Below are positions 1 to 7,351 of a stretch of DNA of 10,008 bases, piece by piece. The stretch covers positions 14,935 to 24,942 of the forward strand of contig NW_020170569.1 in NCBI RefSeq assembly GCF_000524195.1, read 5' to 3'. The translations under genes were made by a program, and so were the position numbers. Within the stretch, counting starts at the first letter, position 1, and each line of letters starts with the position of its first letter. The stretch comes from Echinococcus granulosus (Eukaryota > Platyhelminthes > Cestoda > Cyclophyllidea > Taeniidae). The notes beneath the pieces were generated by a model. That model ran no database searches. It was given only the letters and a program-made list of their open reading frames with translations, and was not told where the DNA came from.

Positions 1-107
1 TTCAACACTTATCATTTACTGTTCTCAGTTTTTTGTGCACTTTCCATAAGCTCCTCATACTTTTATCTCATTTCACTGTTCGTCATGACTTGAGAAGTGG
101 AGCTTAC

Positions 108-287
108 GGGAGGGTATGTGGAAGGCACAAAAGGCACTGGCTTTGATGGCATCATTAAAACGACGTACAATTGACGATGGTATGGAAGTACCTATTACAA
201 CTGTTTTTTCGACTGAAAGACCCAGATAGATGTGTACCAAGAGGAATACCACTATCCACTTCCTTTCACACACCGAAAAGGCGCTAG
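108..287 (-). CDS. Candidate internal exon with a membrane-like segment, unidentified
   Basis: On the - strand a good acceptor (GTCTTTACAG, exon from 287) and a good donor (CCC|GTAAGC, exon to 108) bound 180 bases, open in one frame with phase 1 at both ends. The conceptual peptide includes a basic flank CERK, the hydrophobic run WIVVFLLVHIYLGL, then VEKTVVIGTSIPSSIVRRFNDAIKA in a mixed helical region. There is no ATG at its head; the frame continues to open at 273 with GTG only. It is therefore either an internal exon or not a gene. If instead it were a first exon, the hydrophobic run would act as a signal peptide. It is divergent from the antigen B-like gene, whose leader begins 143 bases away. 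I do not recognise the family, and no partner exon was identified. Confidence 0.25.
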
Positions 288-430
288 CTGTAAAGACGTT
301 GACAAGTAAGTGACCAACGGCAGTGCATGCATCGAGGGCACTTAGGCCGAGAAACGTACGATAAACATACTCCTGTGTCGGTCATACAAAAGGCGGTTTT
401 GACCACAATCGTAGCTGGAGACCCTTTGAA

Positions 431-829
431 ATACGCGCCTACATTCTGATCCTTGCTCTTACGCTTTTTGTAGTGGCAGTTTCAGCCGAGTGGGTCCCCA
501 TTTTGAGTGTCTACATGATCCTTTGCAATATCTTTTAAGTGCTCTAATGCAAAAGCTCTTCTTCTTCTTCTTCAGGGATGGTTCATCGCGGGACGTTGTG
601 AAACGCATTAAAGAGAGGCTGGAATGTACCTATACATTCGTTCAGGAAGACGCGTTGGGAAAGAAAATAGTTAAAGTCGTAAAGGACTGGAATGAAACAA
701 TGAAAGATGGTAGGTTTTTGCTTTTTCCGCAAAAAGACAACTTCGTGCCTTTTTTCTATTTTAGCCAGCAGCAAAATCCGGGAGAAATTGGCTGAGTGCA
801 TCGAAACTCTCAAGAGCGAAGCTGATTAA
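431..829 (+). CDS. AgB: Antigen B-like 8-kDa secreted lipid-binding protein, three exons, ATG replaced by ATA (possible pseudogene)
   Basis: Antigen B / 8-kDa proteins are small secreted alpha-helical cestode proteins that assemble into lipoprotein particles, bind fatty acids and other hydrophobic ligands, and are abundant immunodominant antigens. Exons read as 431-489, 576-709 and 765-829 join in phase (phase 2, then phase 1) to an 85-residue precursor. Residues 1-19 form a leader, (I)RAYILILALTLFVVAVSA, cleaved after A-x-A-like VSA. This leader closely resembles the family's MR-x-YI-L-rich leader. The mature chain starts EDGSSRDVV, contains the family signature around F-x-x-(D/E)-D-x-LG-K-K (here FVQEDALGKK), and ends with a basic/acidic helix containing KIREKLAECIETL. 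Length matches the family (about 85-90 residues). Oddities: codon 1 is ATA, the next in-frame stop upstream is TAA at 362, and no ATG lies between. The second intron is unusual for a family normally described with one. The family call is firm; function at this locus is uncertain. Confidence 0.85.
490..575 (+). other. Intron 1 of the antigen B-like gene
   Basis: This 86-bp GT-AG intron lies between leader and mature chain, the usual place for the antigen B family intron. The donor is GA|GTGGGT and the acceptor is a (CTT)5 pyrimidine tract at 558-572 followed by CAG|G. A possible branch point CTAAT lies at 544-548, 28 bases before the exon. Splicing rebuilds a Glu codon (GA+G) at the first mature residue. 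The intron contains an ATG at 547 that is in frame with exon 2 if it is retained; that reading would begin MQKLFFFFFR before DGSS. Confidence 0.8.
710..764 (+). other. Intron 2 of the antigen B-like gene
   Basis: This is a 55-bp GT-AG intron with donor ATG|GTAGGT and acceptor CTATTTTAG|CC after a T-rich tract. Reading straight through gives non-family sequence (GRFLLFPQKDN...) and a premature stop. Removing it creates GCC (Ala) and restores the helical C-terminus ASSKIREKLAECIETL, which aligns with the family. The splice is inferred from the sequence only; no transcript was seen. Confidence 0.75.
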
Positions 830-861
830 CTTGTCAAATGTAAAAGCCTCCTTTCTTCACG

Positions 862-867
862 AATAAA
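862..867 (+). terminator. Polyadenylation signal AATAAA of the antigen B-like gene
   Basis: A canonical AATAAA occurs 33 bases after the TAA stop (827-829), giving a short 3' UTR of the kind expected for this compact gene. A second AATAAA at about 951 could be an alternative site. Confidence 0.5.
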
Positions 868-1139
868 GGCTAATTGATAAGAAGGCCACCTTTTGTCAGG
901 TTCACAAGGGAACGAACTCCGAGAGTTCTAACTTCGATTTTCCAATCAGAAATAAAATTAGCTGCTCAACTTAGGCGTTACTAGTTCCGACTACAAACTG
1001 TATTTTCTTCAGATTTAAATCTGTGATGGTTACTTGAGAACAAGTGAAGTGCGTTGTCCCGAGACATCGGAAACCGCCATAAGCTTTACCAGTAGGGAAA
1101 TTGGTTCGATGCCAATGCGCGAAGGGGATAGATTGCTAA
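868..1139. other. No gene recognised
   Basis: This stretch follows the antigen B-like polyadenylation signal. It contains an AATAAA near 951 and a tRNA-like T-arm at 1100-1116 that lacks the rest of a tRNA. A perfect 8-bp inverted repeat (GCTAATGG / CCATTAGC) begins at its end, spanning 1135-1156, which is within chance expectation for 10 kb. Confidence 0.5.
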
Positions 1140-1679
1140 TGGGCTTGGCCATTAGCCCATCCAAGGGGAATACGAGGTGATCACGTTGGTCTCTTCTACT
1201 TGGACCACCGCAATGTATTTGAGGCCTTCAAAACCACTCAGGAGCTAGGTACAGCGATCATTCACTTCATGTAAAGGCGAGATGGCATTCGGTCCCAATA
1301 TCAGCAGTACAACCCTTGTTCTAGTTTTCGCGAAGAGGGGGATCTCATTGGCTCTGTATCGCCTAGTGGTTGCCGATACTTTGCTCCAATAGCCATTCAG
1401 AGGAGCATTTGTTTAGAAGACCAATCATTTTATACAAAGGGATTTAGATTTGTTCCAGCCTCGTCCTTCTTCTCCAGTGCTCAATATGGGGTTCGGCAAG
1501 ATTTCAACAGTCTGGATGTTATAAATTTGTGTCGATTTTACCTTCCCCAGAAACCACCTTCTCTTATGGCTTTATCTTGGAGCCTCCATCCGGTGAAATC
1601 AAAAATAGGCAGAATTCAGCCAAATCTCCACAAACGTGAGAAACAAATTGGATTGGTAAAGAACACAAAAGTCCCTAAT
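1140..1679 (+). other. Stop-poor frame, possible degraded coding sequence
   Basis: One + strand frame is open from 1140 to a single TAA at 1272, then open again for 135 codons to TAG at 1680. No ATG begins either part. The first part ends with a protein-like run (GDHVGLFYLDHRNVFEAF, then a helix-prone stretch to HFM before the stop). The second includes SPSGCRYFAPIAIQ and LCRFYLPQKPPSLMALSW. I recognise no domain in either part. It could be a decayed exon or gene, or simply a chance open frame; given the number of frames in a 10-kb window, chance is a serious alternative. Confidence 0.15.
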
Positions 1680-3653
1680 TAGCTTCATCTTGACAATTTG
1701 AAAGTGTCAGAGTTTAGTAGCGCTGGAGTGATGTAGGCGGAGCTATGCCGCGATTCAATTTCTGTAGCTGGGGTTCCTCACACAACATGGGCACCAAAGT
1801 GGGAAGCAGAATTTCATCTCTTGAGTCATGACCTTTTCAGAAGGCGTAGGATACGTTAAAGTTATTTTCGTGGAGGTGACCGATGGCAGACACAAGCGTG
1901 TATTCCCCATTCAAGTGGAGTGAACCAATCAAAAGTGCTAGAAAGAGTCTTATTTTAATTACCTTCAAAGCTTGCCCCTTATTTTGCTTTGCAAAAACTT
2001 TGTTCAGCTACTCTGTCATTTGTGAAGTAGCACAGTCCTTTATTTACAAGATCTCGATGGATTCCTGGCGCAATTTGTCATCAAACGACACGTAATCAAA
2101 CATGTATGCACGAGTGTGGCTGTGGCTATGCAGGGGTAACCGTTGACACAAAAATTAATATCCACCTTGACGACAATGCTTACATTAGCAATTTGCAAAC
2201 AGTCGAAATAATGTACTAGCCTAACTCACATTGAGCTACTGACAAATGGATGTGGACTATCGCATCTAAATCTGAATATCCACCTTGAGAGACTTTCTAC
2301 AAGGCAAGCTTAGGCCACTTTAAATCGACATCAGTTCTTGACCTATACGCTCTTAGCGATGAACCAGTGATACTGTTGAGGTGCTTGTCAACAACTCTTC
2401 AGGTGATGATAAAACGCAGAGCATGAACTACTCCAAACTTGATCTTGAAGTGAATGAATCGTGGGGTATGCATAGAGGGTTGGACATCGTGCTGAAATAC
2501 GGTAGTCTTTCGGTCGCTAGCTCTTTCAATCCGACCTTGACGATGATGCTTGTAAAATTGGGACGCACCTGAGACCATGATCTAATGTGACTCCAAACCA
2601 GTTGTTGGGGGAATGAAGTCATCTACAGCTCCGTCTCCTGCTGGTTTCTGGTGTCTCCGACTTCTGATTCGCATGAAACAATGCATGGAGAATGTCGTAA
2701 AAAATGCGTGAGGCCTTTGCTGGACTAATACAAGACCAATCCTCTTGAACAGGATTCCTTAAAAAGCCAACAACCTTTTATGGTCGCTTCGCTGGTTTAT
2801 CAAAACTTCCACATCTCTAGATACCAAGTTTACGGTTTTCAGAACTTGTTTTCGGTGTCTCATTTAAAGACCTCCAAGACTGGAAGTCGTAAGAAACTCA
2901 AATCTGGACAGTCATGGGGCTTAATTTTGAGGAAAGCCAATTAATTGCATTCTCCAGTTGTCTAGAGCCTCTTTAAGGAAATGAACTGGAAAAGCTTCTG
3001 ACTGCTTGAAGTCACAATTTGAAGAATATACAACAGACATCGACGAAGTAGTGTCTTTCCATCTTGAGTGGAATCATTCATTAATATGGATCAGCAAATA
3101 AACCACCATTTTTTTAGCTATGTTTTGGACATAGAATACTCTGCTATGGAAATACATTGTTGGAGCCATTTTGCAATTTTAGCAAAACGTGGTTTGGTGG
3201 TAGGATTTTGCAGATTTATTGAATTACTAATATTGCCTTAGTACACCATCTATGTTGTGGTGTTAGAATGACGTTTTGCACCGTAGGCGCGAAGAGGGGT
3301 TTTTAGTGAAGTTAAGTAAGTCCTTTTAGAGGGACGCTTAAATGCAACTGGATCTATTGGGCCTATGATTAAATAAGACAAAATTTGAGGTGCCGAGTTA
3401 GCAAATCTATGGCATGGGAAGATTAGTTGCTACCTATAATCTGCTTAAGAGCGGCTTTCTAATCAGTGTGTGGCATCTGTTTAACAGTGCAAGTGATTGT
3501 GATTTTTCGTGTCCACTATTGCCGCAAAAAGAATTATCTTGTACAACCTCACAATGGCAAGTAGCGCCTCAATCCGACGCTTGGGTTTAAGCATTGCACA
3601 TGCTGAGATTGGTTGTTAGAACTGAGGGGTGTGTTGTGAGTTAGGAACAGCGA
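1680..3653. other. Largely non-coding stretch
   Basis: I find no supported gene here. Short + strand open frames at 1883-2095 (ATG start) and 2381-2572 (GTG only) have no family resemblance. A possible terminal exon on the - strand, 1937-1837, has a good acceptor (CTCTTTCTAG) and 32 open codons, but no upstream partner was identified. Three related motifs lie at 2157, 2275 and 2528. Confidence 0.45.
2157..2551 (+). repeat. Three short related motifs
   Basis: Similar sequences occur at 2157-2181 (AATATCCACCTTGACGACAA followed by TGCTT), at 2275-2301 (sharing the first 14 bases, AATATCCACCTTGA, then diverging) and at 2528-2551 (AATCCGACCTTGACGATGAT then GCTT). Spacings are about 118 and 253 bases. 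Copies 1 and 2 share an exact 14-mer, and copies 1 and 3 share most of a 24-base stretch. Similarity does not clearly extend outside the motifs, so this may be a decayed local duplication or coincidence. Confidence 0.3.
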
Positions 3654-6073
3654 ATGCCTGGGATCATCACTGGCGACAAACGGTGGCAAGAGGGACGTTT
3701 CTGTCCTTTGCTGGAATGTGCTACTGCTGAGCGAATGAATGTGCCATCACTGTTTAAAACGTGTTTAAAGATTCCACCACTGCATTCATTCCTTCCGCCT
3801 ACTCACTGCACATTTCGTCTCACGCCTGAACTGGTCTAAACACAAAGGAGGCTCTAGCTGACATGTATCAGAAAGTAAGAGGACGAACAAGTCCTGGATT
3901 GCATTGTACGTTCCTCCATCATGTATTTGTGTTTGAGTCAGGAGGAGGTCTATGATATCTTAGGTGATTTCTAGAAGGTATTAGAGGCAGCAAAGAAGAC
4001 TATGGTCTTTCTAAAGCGCTGCAGATTTTCGACTTTCTTGTTTCACGAGAATAAAGCTGAGGAAAAGAAATCAATGTGCCGCAATCATCACACTACACTC
4101 ATCGTTGGTTTCAAGACAATTGCCGCAGGAACGGGGTCTTGGGTTTCACCTGTGCCGCATTGTGTAGCATCAAACGCAGCATCAAATTTCATCAGGATGA
4201 GTTATCATCGCACCTGTAGTCGCCTATTTCGGCGATGCAACCCATGATTAGCACATTAATGAACTTGATTTGTAGGATCAAATTCATTTAAATGCACCAC
4301 GTTTTCTTTGAAAAACACCATTTCCAACTAGCTTTACTGGCCAAAGTAGATCTGGATTAGCCACACAGCCTTCGCATTCCGTGCAAAATTTGGAAATAAA
4401 ATGAGGATAAATCAATTAAATGGCAACATAAGCGGGGTTTGCAACTTAGAAGCAATTTGTTATAGACTGGCTTTTGGGCTGACTCCTGTGCCTGGATCCT
4501 GCCAAGTTCTTCCAACCAAAGTAATGAGATGAAATGGATTCAAACACAGGCGTCTTTATATGTTGATATGCAGGAGTAAGATGGGAACACGGCTTAGATG
4601 GACTGGGCTGCTAGGTGACTGCCGATAGAGGGGCGAAAGGTGTGGTTTCCGAGGTATTATAGGGTGTTTGGAAATGAGCCAGGAGAAGGCAACTTCACGA
4701 GGATAAAAAACAGGAATATTTCAAGGGCTGCAGCAGCTTCACTTCAAATATTGCCTTTCCTGGCCTTTAATGGACAGTTTGCAAGAAAGAATTGAAATGG
4801 CTTGAATTTACTCTATTGATTTTGTTGGTGAAGTTCACAAAATCACGATTGCTAATTTTCCGAAAAAGCCACAATATTTGTCGTCGTTGTTGGTGTTGTT
4901 GTTTGTGGGCTTTGCTTAGCCAACCATTTGTGGAAGATTAATGGGGAGGACAGTGCAAAGAAAAGGAGAAGGCAAAGAGGCAAAATCCAAGCGGTTTTCG
5001 TCTGCAAAAGGGATTTCCGTTTTCTCCTTTTTTCTTGGCAAAACATTAGGCCCTAGACTAATCATCTTGCGTGCAAATAGTCGTCCTTTTTGGGTTTGCA
5101 GGAAGGATGCAAAGTAGCGAGAACAAAGCAAGAATTCTAATGAGCCGTGGCGTATCTAAGCAAAGAAGAAAAATCATAGATTTGTTTAAGATGGGTTTAT
5201 TAATTATGGAATCAATTACTCGATCTAGGTACATTGAATTGTTGTAAATAAAACCAATTAGCGTTTACTGCATATTAAACGAAATAAAATCGCACATTTT
5301 GCAGACTCTTTCATGACTCATTCAATCATGCAATTCTTTTGCTTGCAAAATGGGTGTTTTTATTGTAAGTGTTCACCAATCTTAATACGTCAACATACTT
5401 GCCTGTAATTCGAGCTTTACAATGAAGGCTTACTTTTCACTGCCTATCCATGTCAACATCAACACTAAAGGTTAGTGATCAACGGTTTAAGCAAGTGGTC
5501 CCATAAAGTAGCACGACACATCCACTGTTTACACTGTAGGGCATTGTTTAGACCTTGCAATGCGAATCAGAGCTTACAACCTTTACTTTTATCTCCCCGG
5601 GTTAACTATTATGCACTAGACGATTATGCGATAGTTAAACCAGGAAGACCATTATGGGAATGGCCAAGATCAAGGCTCTGATACAGCAGATTAAATCTGT
5701 TTACTCAAATCAAGGCTTTTATGGTCCAAATTTTGCTTCGCTTGCATGGTGATAGTGTTGAAATGACTGTTACCTGATTGTTTGGGCTTGCAAATATTGG
5801 CGGAATGACTTTACAGGAAGAGAAGTAAATGCAAAAGGCACAGTTAAGGAGGGTGCATGAATAGACAAGGTCCTAATGAACAGTCGAAATTGAAATTCGA
5901 ATAGCTCTTAAAGGGAGGTATACTAATCAGCGATTCCTGACCTCAGTGGGGACCCCTTTTATCCCTCGTAAATTATTTCTTATATGGATGAAATACTAAT
6001 AGAAGGAAGTTATCTTTTCGTACCTCAACTGCATCCGTTGCAATGCTCCGATTTCTTCTCCCGCCTCTGCTAA
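3654..6073. other. No gene recognised
   Basis: Short + strand ORFs at 3654-3839 and 4002-4247 start with ATG, but they have no recognisable domain and no convincing splice partners. The AT-rich interval around 5160-5330 contains an AATAAA near 5247 that could end a transcript, but I see no matching coding exon upstream. The GTT-rich tract at 4878-4904 is listed separately. Confidence 0.45.
4878..4904 (+). repeat. Imperfect GTT (TTG) trinucleotide tract
   Basis: Nine consecutive triplets are TTG or one substitution away from it (TTG TCG TCG TTG TTG GTG TTG TTG TTT). This is an imperfect microsatellite. On the - strand it reads as CAA/ACA triplets and produces a Thr-rich stretch in a short open frame, which I take as a by-product. 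Confidence 0.6.
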
Positions 6074-6448
6074 TTAGCTTTGGCTTCGAAGGTATTTGCA
6101 GGTCTGCAGTCTTTCTTCTTCGGCATCAGAAGTGACATCTACACCAACAGAAACAACGCGAGTAATGCCATGCACTTTGTCATAATTACCTCTGATTAGG
6201 AGGCCAAAGACGTAAAGAAGGTAATGGCTCTGCTGTAGAAAAGGCGTCGACATTTTTAGCAAAGCGGTTGATTGGTTCTGAGATGGCTGTTTAGCTACTT
6301 CAGCTGAAGTCAAGTAGTAATTTTCTAAGTATTTCGGACGATCCTTCAGGCGCGTGTAGCCCTTGCTAATCAGGAGACCAAATGCAAGCTTACAATACAA
6401 TGTGGGAATTGTCTTTTTAAGACACTTGCCAAAACGTTGGTTATTCAT
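6074..6448 (-). CDS. Longest ORF in the window, unidentified, with an internal FGLLI repeat
   Basis: This is a 124-codon - strand frame from ATG (6448) to TAA; the same frame is open upstream to 6535, about 153 codons in all. A possible acceptor, AATTGTCCACAG, lies inside the upstream extension. The product is basic at its N-terminus (NNQRFGKCLKKT) and acidic near the end (SDAEEERL). Two segments resemble each other 58 residues apart: LAFGLLISKGY (about residues 21-31) and YVFGLLIRGNY (about 79-89). I do not recognise a family. It could be an exon of a larger - strand gene or a chance open frame; length, the ATG and the internal similarity favour the former slightly. Within it a second frame starting at 6183 encodes a signal-peptide-like MTKCMALLALFLLV before a TAG. 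Confidence 0.25.
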   Translation of the reverse strand: MNNQRFGKCLKKTIPTLYCKLAFGLLISKGYTRLKDRPKYLENYYLTSAEVAKQPSQNQSTALLKMSTPFLQQSHYLLYVFGLLIRGNYDKVHGITRVVSVGVDVTSDAEEERLQTCKYLRSQS

Positions 6449-6535
6449 CAGCCATTCTTTGCTGGGTAGTTTTTTACGGTTGTTTGCCTTTTTCTGTGGA
6501 CAATTAGCTGTTCTTAAATGCTTTATTATCCAAGT

Positions 6536-7139
6536 TTATGATAAAGTAATCGAGACTGCTTAAGTCTGCTAGCATAGTTTTAAAAAATCACCTGTTTTGG
6601 CTAGGTGGCTAGTAGATTTGTGGTGAGACATATGGTCTTAACAGAATGTCCTCCGCTTCGTCACCAGATGTATAAGGAAAGAGCACAGACTTCACTCGGA
6701 TAGGATATGCACTTGATGTAAAGATAAAGACAATTCTAAAAGAGGTTGTAAAGTTTCGTAAGAGTTCATCCTTATTTCTTCTTGGTAAGAGATAGTATAA
6801 TTTCGTATGAAATGTAGTATTTTAAAAATGTGTTGTCTTACTAAATCTACTCAAGTAGGTCAAAGTTCGATGATCGAATGAATCAAAGCAGCTTTACTCT
6901 AAAGCTCAAATTAATGCCGAGAGTTTTTGGATTATTTAATTTGTTTAAACCAAAAATCCCCATAAGCGAGAATTTCCAACTCTCTCTCACTAAATCAGAA
7001 AAAACCGCTGTGAATTTCACCGTCACAAATACTGCAATCCCATTTCCGTTCCTATCCCACGCCTGCCTTCAAACCATCTGCTCTATCTTGCATATGGGTA
7101 TGTGATTGTCTAATATCAAGACAAGGTAGTGGTCATCAC
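6536..7139. other. No gene recognised
   Basis: This is an AT-rich stretch. A 75-codon + strand ORF from ATG (6878-7105) overlaps a good GTATGT donor near its end, but it has no recognisable domain and no acceptor-bounded partner that I can identify. I see no repeats or RNA genes. Confidence 0.45.
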
Positions 7140-7351
7140 TTAGTAGATACGGTGGACGAAAGTGGGACAGCTGCCCTGTTCGATTCCATTGCGCGACATG
7201 AGGTTGTCTAACAGGTAAGCTTCGCCATACACGGCCTGTAGTTTTGTGTTGCCCATTAAGAAGGGGACTCACTACTTACCTTTTTCTCGGGCAGAATTTG
7301 CACCACTGCACCAATCACTGCTTCACCAACGCACAGCCAGCAAGATACCGT
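7140..7351 (-). CDS. Candidate two-exon gene 3' end, unidentified
   Basis: Exon A (7351-7280) reads open for 24 codons ending GEAVIGAVVQILPEKK and stops exactly at a strong donor, AAAAAG|GTAAGT. A 44-bp intron ends at AAACTACAG. Exon B (7235-7140) continues in phase 0 for 31 codons (AVYGEAYLLDNLMSRNGIEQ, then about 11 more) to TAA. The two parts are GC-richer at third positions than the surroundings and both look protein-like. The acceptor proposed for exon A (CATTTGGGTAG) is weak, and I identified no further upstream exon and no family. An overlapping frame on the same strand through exon B is also open, so chance is not excluded. Confidence 0.2.

Noticed and set aside
490..795. 101-codon + strand ORF beginning at GTG
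   Set aside because: It is intron 1, exon 2 and intron 2 of the antigen B-like gene read through without splicing; it begins at a GTG that is the splice donor.
583..813. 76-codon - strand ORF
   Set aside because: It is the antisense shadow of exons 2 and 3 of the antigen B-like gene.
1100..1116. tRNA-like T-arm (ATTGG-TTCGATG-CCAAT) matching most of a B box
   Set aside because: There is no matching acceptor stem, anticodon arm or A box at the right distance upstream; a lone 5-bp stem is expected by chance.
1135..1156. Perfect 8-bp inverted repeat with 6-base loop
   Set aside because: About one such hairpin is expected by chance in a 10-kb window, and nothing around it suggests a function.
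2381..2572. + strand ORF after a CTCTTCAG acceptor-like site
   Set aside because: It has no ATG, no recognisable domain and no partner exon; listed only as a short open frame.
4852..5131. Two overlapping - strand ORFs with a hydrophobic stretch and a Thr-rich tail
   Set aside because: The Thr-rich part is the GTT tract read antisense, and there is no homology or splice support.
6363..6563. Hydrophobic 66-codon + strand ORF
   Set aside because: It starts at TTG and lies antisense to the longer - strand ORF.
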